A stretch of DNA of 64,000 nt from Priestia megaterium (GTDB lineage: Bacteria > Bacillota > Bacilli > Bacillales > Bacillaceae_H), in the NCBI RefSeq assembly GCF_023824195.1, contig NZ_CP085442.1, positions 3,138,001-3,202,000 on the forward strand, read 5' to 3'. The translations under genes were made by a program, and so were the position numbers. Below are positions 33,931 through 44,343 of this stretch, in pieces (positions within the stretch are counted from its first letter, which is position 1; each line of letters starts with the position of its first letter). The notes below the pieces were generated by a model. That model searched no databases. It had not been told where the DNA came from and saw only the letters and a program-made list of their open reading frames with translations.

Positions 33931-35739
33931 TCAGTATACATCACGCTGATAACGTTTTTGTTTCTTCATTTCAGCAAGGTAACCTTCCGCCTGTTCACGG
34001 CTCATCTTGCCTTCTGTTTCGATAATTTCAACTAGCGTGTTGTGCACGTCGCGTGCCATATTTGTTTTATCTCCGCACACATAAAAAGATGCGCCTTCTT
34101 CTAACCATTGGAATAATTCTTTACTATGTTCGAGCATACGGTTTTGCACGTATACTTTTTCTTCTGTATCGCGTGAAAACGCCACGTCCATTTTTGTCAG
34201 TACGCCATCTTTTAACCACTTTTGCCATTCTGTTTGGTAAAGGAAGTCTGTTACGAAGTGCTGATCTCCAAAGAACATCCATGACTTGCCTTTTGCTCCT
34301 GTTTCTTCACGCTCTTGCATAAATGAGCGGAACGGAGCCACACCTGTACCAGGTCCTACCATAATAATTGGCGTTTCTTGATCTTGAGGAAGCTTAAAGT
34401 TTTTATTGCTTTGAAGGTATACAGGAATCGTATCGCCTGGCTGCAAACGCTCTGAACATAGGACTGAACAAACACCTTTACGCTCGCGTCCATGCGCTTC
34501 GTAGCGTACAGCTCCAATTGTTAGATGAACTTCATCAGGGTTTGCTGATAAGCTGCTTGCAATCGAGTAAAGGCGCGCTGGCATTTTACGTAAAATGGCT
34601 ACAAACTCTTGTGCCGATACGTTCCATGGGCCGAAGTCACGGACTAAGTCAATCACATCACGGCCTTGTGTGTATGCTTTTAACTCCTCGCGATTTTCTA
34701 CAAGTGCTTTTAACTTATCGTTTCCAGTAAGCTCAGCTGCTTGCTTTAAAAGCGGTTTTGTTAAAATCGTAATTTCAAAATTAGAGATTAGCGCTTCTCT
34801 AAGAGGACGCGTTTCTCCTTCTTTATTAACCGTTACACTTTCACTTGCATCCCACTTGAATTCGTTGAGAAGAAGATCAACAAGCTCCGGGTCATTTTCA
34901 GGATAAATACCTAAACTGTCTCCTGGTTCATACGTCAAACCTGAACCTTCTAAAGATAGTTCTAAGTGTCGCGTTTCTTTATTTGATCCACGGCCGTTTA
35001 AGTTTAAGTTCTCAAGCACTTCTGCTTTAAAAGGATTTGTTCTTGAATACGGTGAGGTTCCTGCAGGAGCTTCCGCTGGAACAGCTGCCGAAGCGCTATG
35101 TCCTTTCGCTTCGCTTAATCCGTCAATAACACCTTTAAGCCATTTATTTGCGGGCTCTTCAAAATCTAAATCACAGTCAACGCGCGGATACAGTCTTTCA
35201 CCGCCAAGTTCTGCTAAGCGCACATCAAATTCTTTTCCTGTTTGACAGAAAAATTCGTATGAGCTGTCTCCAAGCGACAAGACAGAAAAACGGAAATTCT
35301 CAAGTTTTGGCGCTCGACGGCCGTGAAGAAATTCATGGAAAGATAGCGCATTATCAGGCGGCTCTCCTTCTCCATGTGTACTTACGACAATTAATAAATT
35401 TTCAAGTTTCTTTAAATTATTTGGTTTGAAATCATTCATAGAAGATACAGTTACATTAAAACCTTTTGCTTCAAGCGTTTTGCCTGTATTTTCAGCAAGT
35501 CCTTGAGCATTTCCTGTTTGTGATCCGTAAAGAATCGTTACGTCTTTTGAAACTGTCTGCTTCGTTTGAGCAGGCGCTGCTGTAGAAACGTCTGGCGTTC
35601 CTTCGGCAGACGTAGATTGAGCTGCTGTTAAATAACCGCTCAACCACATTTTTTGAGCTTCTGTTAATGTCGGCAGAAGGCGATTAAGCAAATCTGCTTG
35701 TTCTTGATTAAAAGGGCTGTTTACTACCTTAAGTTGCAA
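33931..35739 (-). CDS. cysJ: Sulfite reductase flavoprotein subunit (NADPH)
   Basis: 602 residues: flavodoxin domain with FMN loop LYGSQTGNAQG (about 70-80) and STHGEGEPPDNA, a linker, then FAD/NADP reductase domains with RLYSIASS, MVGPGTGVAPFRSF and YVCGDKTNMARDV. It passes electrons from NADPH to CysI. The start is TTG (MQLKVVNSPFNQEQADLLNR) with GAGGTGG 6 bases upstream, matching the N-terminus I remember for B. subtilis CysJ. A TATAAT -10 lies on the minus strand at 35866-35871, followed by a TAGGAATAAT stretch that might be a CymR site (weak). Confidence 0.94.
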   Translation of the reverse strand: MQLKVVNSPFNQEQADLLNRLLPTLTEAQKMWLSGYLTAAQSTSAEGTPDVSTAAPAQTKQTVSKDVTILYGSQTGNAQGLAENTGKTLEAKGFNVTVSSMNDFKPNNLKKLENLLIVVSTHGEGEPPDNALSFHEFLHGRRAPKLENFRFSVLSLGDSSYEFFCQTGKEFDVRLAELGGERLYPRVDCDLDFEEPANKWLKGVIDGLSEAKGHSASAAVPAEAPAGTSPYSRTNPFKAEVLENLNLNGRGSNKETRHLELSLEGSGLTYEPGDSLGIYPENDPELVDLLLNEFKWDASESVTVNKEGETRPLREALISNFEITILTKPLLKQAAELTGNDKLKALVENREELKAYTQGRDVIDLVRDFGPWNVSAQEFVAILRKMPARLYSIASSLSANPDEVHLTIGAVRYEAHGRERKGVCSVLCSERLQPGDTIPVYLQSNKNFKLPQDQETPIIMVGPGTGVAPFRSFMQEREETGAKGKSWMFFGDQHFVTDFLYQTEWQKWLKDGVLTKMDVAFSRDTEEKVYVQNRMLEHSKELFQWLEEGASFYVCGDKTNMARDVHNTLVEIIETEGKMSREQAEGYLAEMKKQKRYQRDVY

Positions 35740-36357
35740 CACTGTCCACCTCACAAAAATATATAATTTAAATATGTATGCTTTTACGAATCATCTTCAA
35801 CAACATTTAATACCTGTGTCTAATTAATCAATGATGTTTCCCTTCATACATTATTATTCCTATAGATTATATCAAATTTAATTATATAAATCATTAGAAA
35901 ATTCTTATCAAATTCGTCTACCTGCATTTTATCGGAGAAGAATAAATTAGTAAAATACATATAATTGATAACTAGTATTAAGATGATTAATGATTGAAGC
36001 TTTAGTTACGTTTTTTATAAACGCGTTTCCTTCCATATTTGTTCATTCTACATCCTTCACATGAATATGAATATTTTGTAATTTTTAGAGAAGTTTTGTA
36101 GAAACGGTTTTCTTTCTCATCAGAATGTTACATAATAAATGTAACATTAATCCTTTTAAAAAACACTATACGGAAAAGACAGTATATTCTGAAATTTAGG
36201 ACAGTTTATAGGTGGGCTAGCAACCTTTTATTCGATCTATTCATACACGTTGGAGAATATAAAGGGAAGCTTGCAGTACATACAATTCCCTTTTGCTCAT
36301 CTCAAATGAAAGGACTGGCTTTTAAATCAGGTAATCTTTTTTAAGGAGGCTTCTTGA
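35740..36357. other. Long intergenic region between cysJ and a small-gene pair
   Basis: 618 bases, AT-rich, no gene recognised. It holds the cysJ promoter area, a perfect 25-base inverted repeat (36124-36148) and an AAAGGGAA ... TTCCCTTT dyad (36259-36295) in the leader of the gene at 36358. Confidence 0.6.
36124..36148. promoter_or_regulatory. Perfect 9-bp inverted repeat, candidate operator
   Basis: AATGTTACA-taataaa-TGTAACATT. No known Bacillus box (TnrA, Rex, PerR, Fur) fits exactly; TnrA is closest in flavour but the arms are spaced too far apart. Confidence 0.4.
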
Positions 36358-36540
36358 ATGTTTTTACGAGAATTAACGAAAAGTGGGACGATAACTGTTT
36401 CTTACTATAAAGATGGAACGTTGCAAACGTGCAAAGGCCGCGTGCACAACTTAAATCTCCATCAGCAAATTCTATCCGTAAAAGACGAAAATGAAGCCGT
36501 TGTTTCCCTTCAGCTTTCTGATATTAAATCCATTCATTAG
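36358..36540 (+). CDS. Small hypothetical protein
   Basis: 60 residues forming an SH3/Sm-like beta pattern: TITVSYYKDGTLQTCKGRVH, then ILSVKDENEAVVSLQLSDIK, resembling the small YolD-like beta barrel but shorter. Function unknown. AAGGAGG lies 8 bases before the ATG. A second small gene follows after 25 bases, and a terminator ends the pair. Confidence 0.65.
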   Translation: MFLRELTKSGTITVSYYKDGTLQTCKGRVHNLNLHQQILSVKDENEAVVSLQLSDIKSIH

Positions 36541-36565
36541 TATGTAAAATTAAGGAGGAATTCTC

Positions 36566-36718
36566 ATGTGGAAAGATAATAAGCAAGCGCTTACAGATTT
36601 TGTGTCGGAAGATCGGTTTGAACTGAACTTATATTTAACGTATTTGCTTGATCAAATTTCGTATGACACGTCTAAACAATCCCCTTTTCTTCGTAAGCCT
36701 AATGAAACAACTAGTTAA
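36566..36718 (+). CDS. Tiny hypothetical protein
   Basis: 50 residues, starting MWKDNKQALTDFVSEDRFEL, amphipathic helical with acidic first half; no family recognised. A strong TAAGGAGGA site lies 8 bases before the ATG and the gene ends just before a terminator, so it is probably translated. Likely co-transcribed with the 36358 gene. Confidence 0.55.
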   Translation: MWKDNKQALTDFVSEDRFELNLYLTYLLDQISYDTSKQSPFLRKPNETTS

Positions 36719-36723
36719 TATAG

Positions 36724-36752
36724 AAAAAAGCGCACAAATTTGTGCGCTTTTT

Positions 36753-36754
<2 letters not shown>
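36724..36754. terminator. Bidirectional terminator
   Basis: AAAAAAGCGCACAAA and TTTGTGCGCTTTTTT, ending at the MFS stop codon. Confidence 0.88.
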
Positions 36755-38835
<2,081 letters not shown>

Positions 38836-38892
38836 ATCTATTCCTCCAGGCTTGCTTATTTATTTCATATTATAAATAGTTAATGCTAATTA

Positions 38893-38921
38893 AATATAAA
38901 TGCATATAAACTAAAAGTCAA
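38893..38921 (-). promoter_or_regulatory. SigA promoter of the marR-MFS operon
   Basis: TTGACT, 17 bases, TATATT on the minus strand. The spacer and downstream DNA contain AT-rich partial dyads (TAGTT ... AACTA) where a MarR dimer could bind. Confidence 0.65.
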
Positions 38922-38993
38922 TTATTTCTTTTTTAGTATTGACCCTTACGCTGCGTTATATTTTATAGTAGATTTCAGAAGGGAGATGAAAGA

Positions 38994-39743
38994 ATGAACA
39001 GAAAAATAAAAGAGGTTGCTGACTTAGTAGGAATCAGCGTCCGCACGCTGCATCACTATGATGAAATCGGGCTATTAAAACCTGATGCCGTTAGTGAATC
39101 CGGCTACCGGCTTTATTCACCGGCTAATCTCGATATGCTTCAGCAAATATTATTTTTTAAAGAACTTGGCTTCCCTTTAAAACAAATTCACGAGATTATA
39201 ACAGACCCGACGTTTAATCGCACAGAAGCATTGATACTGCAAAAAAACATGCTGATTGAAAAACGCAGTCGGCTCGATCAAATGATTTTAACCATTGATA
39301 AAACGATTCAATATGAAAAAGGAGCGATTGAAATGAACGAAAAAGAGCGTTTTAAAGGACTGGATTTTTCGCATAACCCATACGAAGAAGAAGCACGGAA
39401 GCGCTGGGGAAATCAGCGGGTAGATGAAGCGAATGAAAAAGTAAAAAGCTTCTCACAAGAAGAACAGCAGCACATGTCAAACAAATGGGAAAGTATCTAC
39501 ACTCACTTAGCTTCGCTTCGTGATCTGTCACCATCCTCTACAGAAGCTCAAAAAGCTATTGCGACATGGTATCAATTTTTAAATGAGAACTTTGGAACGT
39601 ATTCATTAGAAGCCTTTAAAGGTCTTGGAGAAATGTATGTGCAAGATGAGCGATTTACAACTAACATTGACCGCTATGGAAAAGGATTGGCCAAATTTAT
39701 GAACGAGGCGATGAGTGTATTTGCGGACGCTAAAAAACAATAA
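38994..39743 (+). CDS. MerR-family regulator with TipAS antibiotic-binding domain (Mta-like)
   Basis: 249 residues: MerR HTH at 1-70 ([20 protein letters not shown], with [19 protein letters not shown]), a dimerisation coiled coil to about 110, and a TipAS domain at 125-245 ([20 protein letters not shown], with [10 protein letters not shown]). Such proteins (Mta, SkgA, TipA) bind thiopeptides or other drugs and activate exporter genes. It is divergent from the MarR-MFS operon, so the exporter is one possible target. GGGAGATGA lies before the ATG. Confidence 0.88.
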   Translation: MNRKIKEVADLVGISVRTLHHYDEIGLLKPDAVSESGYRLYSPANLDMLQQILFFKELGFPLKQIHEIITDPTFNRTEALILQKNMLIEKRSRLDQMILTIDKTIQYEKGAIEMNEKERFKGLDFSHNPYEEEARKRWGNQRVDEANEKVKSFSQEEQQHMSNKWESIYTHLASLRDLSPSSTEAQKAIATWYQFLNENFGTYSLEAFKGLGEMYVQDERFTTNIDRYGKGLAKFMNEAMSVFADAKKQ

Positions 39744-39744
39744 A

Positions 39745-40000
39745 CAAAAAGAGAGTGAGATATAACTATATCAATTCAATCTAAAGACGAACCATTGGCA
39801 TACATGATCTGAACTTCTTGTTTCGCCGCTGTTGATTTCCGTCCAAGGCTTCGCTTTCCGCGGGCGGGCGCTGAGTCTCCAACCAACCGCTAGAAGCACC
39901 TACCTATATGAAGCCTATGTTCATCACCACAATAAAAAAATCCGAACGATTCATCGTTCGGATTTTCATTCACTTAACATACTTTTGTCCCAGCCTCTTT
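39745..40000. repeat. Dispersed Bacillaceae repeat, copy 2
   Basis: About 256 bases between two convergent genes. It begins AAAAAGAGAGTGAGATATAA just after the MerR stop, contains GCTGTTGATTTCCGTCCAAG and CTTTCCGCGGGCGG, has the hairpin TCCGAACGA-ttca-TCGTTCGGA (39936-39966), and ends CAGCCTCTTTTTA sharing the TAA stop of the 40001 gene. Confidence 0.88.
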
Positions 40001-40498
40001 TTATAAGTGAAGACCCATAAGCATTGTATTATAGTACACGCCATTTATATAGGTGTCTTTTTCTTTTAATCCTTCTGTTTGAAACCCTAGCTGCCTGTAT
40101 AAAGAAATAGCTCTTTGATTATCTTCTCGCGTCACAAGTTCGATTTTTTTTGTTTGTTTATTCGTATGTGCCCATTCAATCAGCTGTCTGCCTAACCCTA
40201 GCCCGCTATAAGATTTCTCTACTACAATACCGAGGGTCCCCACATGCTTATTACGCGGGTTTTGGGAGGAGGTGATGGATGCAATACTAATGATTTTCTC
40301 TTCTTTTTCAGCCACAACTATAAGAGAATTTTGCTCTTGTTTTACAGAAGATAAAAACAGTTCGTACTCTGAAAGAGGTGTAAGAAACTCACCTTCTCCT
40401 CCTACCCGGTTGTAAAAAGCAATCATTTTCTCTGCGTCTTTTGGTGCTGCTTCTCGAATACTGACGCCTATACCGTTCTTTAATGTACGTAAACTCAT
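40001..40498 (-). CDS. GNAT-family N-acetyltransferase
   Basis: 165 residues with the GNAT fold: IREAAPKDAEKMIAFYNRVG at the N-terminus, acetyl-CoA loop VEKSYSGLGLGRQLIEWAHT, and NQRAISLYRQLGFQTEGLKE at the C-terminus. Substrate unknown. Its stop codon coincides with the edge of the dispersed repeat copy 2, which provides the terminator. Confidence 0.87.
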   Translation of the reverse strand: MSLRTLKNGIGVSIREAAPKDAEKMIAFYNRVGGEGEFLTPLSEYELFLSSVKQEQNSLIVVAEKEEKIISIASITSSQNPRNKHVGTLGIVVEKSYSGLGLGRQLIEWAHTNKQTKKIELVTREDNQRAISLYRQLGFQTEGLKEKDTYINGVYYNTMLMGLHL

Positions 40499-40542
40499 AT
40501 ACCTATCTTCCTTTTGGTTATTCTTGTTTGCTTAGCCCAATT

Positions 40543-40914
40543 TTAGCGCTGTTTTTCTCTCCACTGATCTAACCACATGCGATTTCCTAAAGCCGTAAAA
40601 TCATTTTCGTCGGCGTAGCGTTCAATGACGGAAAGCGCGTTGTCCTCAAGCATTGGTGAATAGCTCATGATTTCTAAAATATGATGTGCAGCCCATAGAT
40701 CAATTCGATAAGTAGGATTCGTCAGCAGTGTTGCAAACTCAAACAGCATGCCTGGATAATATAAATGAATGAGCTGCGCAATTTTTTTCATATCTTCTGC
40801 AGCTCGGTTGCCTTTTTTTACAGATTTTTTATCTCGATAATCGATTTCATAATGAATTTTTGCGCTTTTTTGATAAAGATCAACTAGCGTTTCATACGTA
40901 CGGTGTTTACGCAT
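40543..40914 (-). CDS. Hypothetical protein
   Basis: 123 residues, all-helical, soluble, with many charged residues (ETLVDLYQKSAKIHYEIDYR) and a conserved-looking centre LWAAHHILEIMSYSP. Not recognised; HEAT-like small proteins and immunity proteins have this look, but I make no call. AAGGAAG lies about 8 bases before the ATG. It is followed on the same strand by the GNAT gene after 44 bases. Confidence 0.55.
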   Translation of the reverse strand: MRKHRTYETLVDLYQKSAKIHYEIDYRDKKSVKKGNRAAEDMKKIAQLIHLYYPGMLFEFATLLTNPTYRIDLWAAHHILEIMSYSPMLEDNALSVIERYADENDFTALGNRMWLDQWREKQR

Positions 40915-40956
40915 TTCTCATCTTCCTTTGCTTCTAGATTTCCTCGTTTGAAGATG

Positions 40957-41148
40957 CTATAGTTCATTTTTAGGTTTCATATATTCAAATAAATGCAGCA
41001 AAAATATGATACTTCCGCCAATACACATCACAAAACTTAACGTAGCAGGATACTGAATAAAGAAACCGACAACACCAAAAATCAGCATAGCAAGCGCTCC
41101 TATCATCATAAACAGATGATAAGCCGGTGTATTTTCTTCATTATTCAT
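40957..41148 (-). CDS. Small two-helix membrane protein
   Basis: 63 residues with two membrane helices (about 12-31 and 36-54) and a charged C-terminus. No family recognised. AAGGAG lies about 6 bases before the ATG. Sits 42 bases upstream of the 40543 gene on the same strand, so co-transcription is possible. Confidence 0.55.
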   Translation of the reverse strand: MNNEENTPAYHLFMMIGALAMLIFGVVGFFIQYPATLSFVMCIGGSIIFLLHLFEYMKPKNEL

Positions 41149-41233
41149 ACATAACTCCTTTTCACTATTTTTTTAAGTTATTAAAAAGATATGATACTTC
41201 TTTTGGACTATGATCTTTTATTTTGCTGCCGCT

Positions 41234-41506
41234 TTATTTCTTTAGCTTAGCACGAAGTAACGTGAGAAGGCCTCCTCCAAACATGACGCCACCCACAATT
41301 TGATACAGATGTATGTAGCTTTTTACCGTTTCAAGATACAGATCTGTGTCTGCGTTCCCTTTACTTTCTAGCCATTTTTGACCCATGGCCTGCCCTGTTG
41401 CAACGCTTTTCAACAAAACGACCAGGCCTCCAAGCATGACAACAGCGGCGATAATAAGCTGCACCTTTTCTTTGTCATCTAGCATTTTTTTGAGCTCATC
41501 TGCCAT
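41234..41506 (-). CDS. Small membrane protein, unknown
   Basis: 90 residues with two hydrophobic segments (about 16-36 and 66-84) separated by a charged loop with WLESKGNADTDLYLE. Start is the ATG giving MADELKKMLDD, since GGGAGAG lies 6 bases ahead and the upstream in-frame ATG overlaps it. Family not recognised. Confidence 0.55.
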   Translation of the reverse strand: MADELKKMLDDKEKVQLIIAAVVMLGGLVVLLKSVATGQAMGQKWLESKGNADTDLYLETVKSYIHLYQIVGGVMFGGGLLTLLRAKLKK

Positions 41507-41727
41507 ATATATCTCTCCCATCCTTACCTTGTTATGTATCTACTTGTTTGTAATCATGCTGTTTTTCTCTATTATAACTCTCAACTTGGTCATTATAACA
41601 CGGTTTTGCCCTGTCTTTAGTCTTACTTTTCATAAATTAAGCCTTTTTGGGTGATACTATCTTTGAAACACAGGCGTCTTTAACATCCTTTCATCATTTT
41701 TAAAGGGTTACTAATTGAGGTTGATAC

Positions 41728-41961
41728 ATGCTTATATTTTTAGGGATTTTTTTACTTTGTGCAGCTGTTTGTTTAGTAGAAATACCTTATTTAAAAAAAG
41801 TGAACAGTAAAAAAGAAAAGCAAATTTTTTGGAGTTTGTTCATAGTAAGTATTTTAATTGTTAGTTTAAAATACGGCGGTGTGGAGATCCCTAACCCTGG
41901 AGACGGCATTGCTTTTTTATTAAAACCTTTTAGTGATTTTTTGTTCAGTCTGTTGAAATAA
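41728..41961 (+). CDS. Small two-helix protein next to a GerB permease (D-subunit-like)
   Basis: 77 residues with two membrane helices (1-21 and 33-50) and a short C-terminal hydrophobic stretch. It ends 15 bases before a GerB-type gene. Small two-helix D proteins that modulate germinant receptors are known in Bacillus ger operons; size, topology and position fit, but the sequence itself is not one I can match. A weak site (GAGGTTG) precedes the ATG. Confidence 0.6.
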   Translation: MLIFLGIFLLCAAVCLVEIPYLKKVNSKKEKQIFWSLFIVSILIVSLKYGGVEIPNPGDGIAFLLKPFSDFLFSLLK

Positions 41962-41976
41962 AAGGAAGTGAACAAC

Positions 41977-43086
41977 GTGCATAGTCAGATGAATTTATCC
42001 GCAGCACAGTTTCGAATACTCGTCATCTTTTATAGTTTAGGCGACACCATTTTAGTCGTGCCTGGAAGCTTAACGGCTGATTCTAAACAAGAGGCATGGA
42101 TTCCAGCTATTTTAGGCGTAGGTGTAGGCGTTTTTCTTGTATGGATGTATATCAAACTTTCTAGCCTTTATCCTAATAAAACGCTCATAGAACTAAACGA
42201 AGCCATTTTAGGCAAGTGGCTAGGAAAGTTTATCTCTCTTTTATTTGTCGCTTCTACTCTTCTTTTTTGCAGTCAAGTTTTGTTTTACGTGGGCTCGTTT
42301 CTAACAACTCGCATTATTATTCAAACACCTATGCTTGCTGTTCATATTTTGTTTATGGGAATTGTGATTGTCGGCGTTCGGCTTGGCATTGAAACGATTG
42401 CCCGCTGTGCTGAAATTCTCTTTCCTTGGTTTGTTATTCCGTTCTTAATCTTAGTTTTTTCGATCTTCCCTCAAATTCATTATGAGAATTTGCAGCCTTT
42501 GTTAGAGGTAGGCGTTAAGCCTATTATCAGATCTATTCTGGTATTTACAAGTATTACTTCTCTCACTTTTATTGTATTGCTAACCGTTTTCCCTGCTCAC
42601 GTAGCGGAACCAGATCAGCGAAACCGCGCTTTTTTTACGGGAAGCTTAATCGGCGGAGGCATTATGATTATTGTCTTATTGCTTGGCATTCTTGTACTTG
42701 GAAATACGTATACACGTATTGCTTTATATCCAAGCTATGAGCTTGCAAGACGGATCGAAGTTGCGGATTTTCTAAAAAACATTGAAGTAATTATGGCTAT
42801 TATGTGGTTTTTATCTCTTTATTTTAAAACGTCTCTCTACTATTATGCGACCGTTTCTGGACTCGCTCAAATTCTTGAATTAAAAAACTACCGAATTTTA
42901 ACTCTTCCGCTAGGTATTATTGCCGTTACATTTTCACTTATCGTGTATCCAAGCATTCCATATGAACAAACGTGGGACAGAGATACGTGGATTCCGTACA
43001 GTCTATTATTTGGACTATTTTACCCTCTTGGATTATTAATTGTTGGTAAAATTCGCGTAAAACATTCTGCGTCTTTATCGAAATAA
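41977..43086 (+). CDS. GerB-family spore germination permease (orphan)
   Basis: 369 residues with ten membrane helices, APC-like fold of the germinant-receptor B subunit: NLSAAQFRILVIFYSLGDTI, then PGSLTADSKQEAWIPAILGV and YPNKTLIELNEAILGKWLGK. It would sit in the spore inner membrane and help recognise a germinant. GTG start 9 bases after AAGGAA; an earlier GTG overlaps the site. No gerA or gerC gene follows; instead the gene runs into a dispersed repeat at its stop codon. Confidence 0.88.
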   Translation: MHSQMNLSAAQFRILVIFYSLGDTILVVPGSLTADSKQEAWIPAILGVGVGVFLVWMYIKLSSLYPNKTLIELNEAILGKWLGKFISLLFVASTLLFCSQVLFYVGSFLTTRIIIQTPMLAVHILFMGIVIVGVRLGIETIARCAEILFPWFVIPFLILVFSIFPQIHYENLQPLLEVGVKPIIRSILVFTSITSLTFIVLLTVFPAHVAEPDQRNRAFFTGSLIGGGIMIIVLLLGILVLGNTYTRIALYPSYELARRIEVADFLKNIEVIMAIMWFLSLYFKTSLYYYATVSGLAQILELKNYRILTLPLGIIAVTFSLIVYPSIPYEQTWDRDTWIPYSLLFGLFYPLGLLIVGKIRVKHSASLSK

Positions 43087-43407
43087 AAAGAAATTGAGAC
43101 ATAACGAAATCCATCCAATCTATAGATGAACCAATTGGATAAATGAGCTGGACTGCTTGTTACACCGCTGTTGATTTCCGTGCAAGACTTCGCTTTCCGC
43201 GGGCGGCCGGTGAGCCTCCTCGTCTCGTATGCTCCTGCGGGGTCTCATCCCTTCTGCTTTTCCCGCAGGAGTCTTCGCCTTGCCCTCCCAATCAACAGCT
43301 AGAAGGAGCCACATACATGAAACCTAGGTTCATCCTACCAATAAAAAAATCCGAACGATTCATCGTTCGGATCTTCCCTCAACGAAACTACTTTGTTTCA
43401 GCCTCTT
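43087..43407. repeat. Dispersed Bacillaceae repeat, copy 3 (longest)
   Basis: About 321 bases exactly filling the space between the stop codons of gerB (plus) and the CPBP gene (minus). It starts AAAGAAATTGAGACATAACG and contains TGTTGATTTCCGTGCAAGAC. A GC-rich core follows (CTTTCCGCGGGCGGCCGGTG ... CTCCTGCGGGGTCTCAT ... TTCCCGCAGGAGTC), then the hairpin TCCGAACGA/TCGTTCGGA (43346-43374), and it ends CAGCCTCTTTTA. This is the complete version against which copies 1 and 2 look internally deleted. Confidence 0.9.
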
Positions 43408-44124
43408 TTAAAAGAACACGGTTATGCTCACTAATCCATTCCACAGCATATGTAAAATCATAGATGGGAAAATAGATTTTGTTCGATAATAAATAATGGC
43501 AAAAACAAGTCCCATGACGGTAGCTGTAATCGGAAAGCCAATATGTAAAAGACCGAATACAAGAGCGGAAACGAAAATGCCTACAAGCACGTGGTGGCGT
43601 TTGGTTAAGAAACCACACAAAACACCCCTATAAAGCAGCTCTTCTTTAATAGGCGTGATAACTGCTACACTTATAAAAAATATCCAGCTCGAAAGCAGCG
43701 TTTGATTAAAACTGCCTTGATTTAAATCTTTTTGCTGCTGATCTGCGCTTTCTACGTTTAAAAATGAAAGCATCACGTACTGCACCGCGGCTACAATTAA
43801 AAAGCCTACCACAATATATACATACGTTTTTCTTTCTTTTAATACTGAGACGTTCCACATAGGCTTTAAAAATCTGCGCACAGGCCTGTACAGCACCGCA
43901 ACGCCTAGAAAAAACGCCGCGTCTACCAGCAGAGCATATGGTCCTTTTAATAAAATTCCCGTCATATTTGAACCCGTAACTTCATCGTAAATAGCTACTC
44001 CAATTCCGGCTATAATCTGCAGACCAAAGCCTAACACGATAAATAGAAGCAGCGTGAAGTAAGTAAACTCTTTTTTCTTTTTAGGGTTTAAAACCGGTTC
44101 TGAATTTGTTGATAACGTACTCAA
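43408..44124 (-). CDS. CPBP-family intramembrane metalloprotease (CAAX/Abi)
   Basis: 238 residues, about eight hydrophobic segments. The three active-site motifs of the family are present: EELLYRG, FGLLH and HMLWN. Such proteases act inside the membrane; some are bacteriocin self-immunity proteins, others of unknown role. Start is TTG (MSTLSTNSEPVLN) 8 bases after TGGAGG; the ATG just upstream forms part of that ribosome site. Stop codon shared with the repeat boundary. Confidence 0.85.
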   Translation of the reverse strand: MSTLSTNSEPVLNPKKKKEFTYFTLLLFIVLGFGLQIIAGIGVAIYDEVTGSNMTGILLKGPYALLVDAAFFLGVAVLYRPVRRFLKPMWNVSVLKERKTYVYIVVGFLIVAAVQYVMLSFLNVESADQQQKDLNQGSFNQTLLSSWIFFISVAVITPIKEELLYRGVLCGFLTKRHHVLVGIFVSALVFGLLHIGFPITATVMGLVFAIIYYRTKSIFPSMILHMLWNGLVSITVFF

Positions 44125-44343
44125 AATAGCAACCTCCAAAAATGATTCTTTCTCTCTAGTGCTCTCAAAATTCTACCATAACCTCCGCTTAATGATGTTA
44201 TTTTTTAGGAAAAAAGTTATATTTTTTCACATTTTATACACAAAGGTAGGGTTTTAAAAGATAAATGCGCTAGCCAAATTAGTTGTCAACTTCCTTATAT
44301 TTGATTACGCTTGAAGAAATCTTACCGAAAGTGAAGTGAAAAA

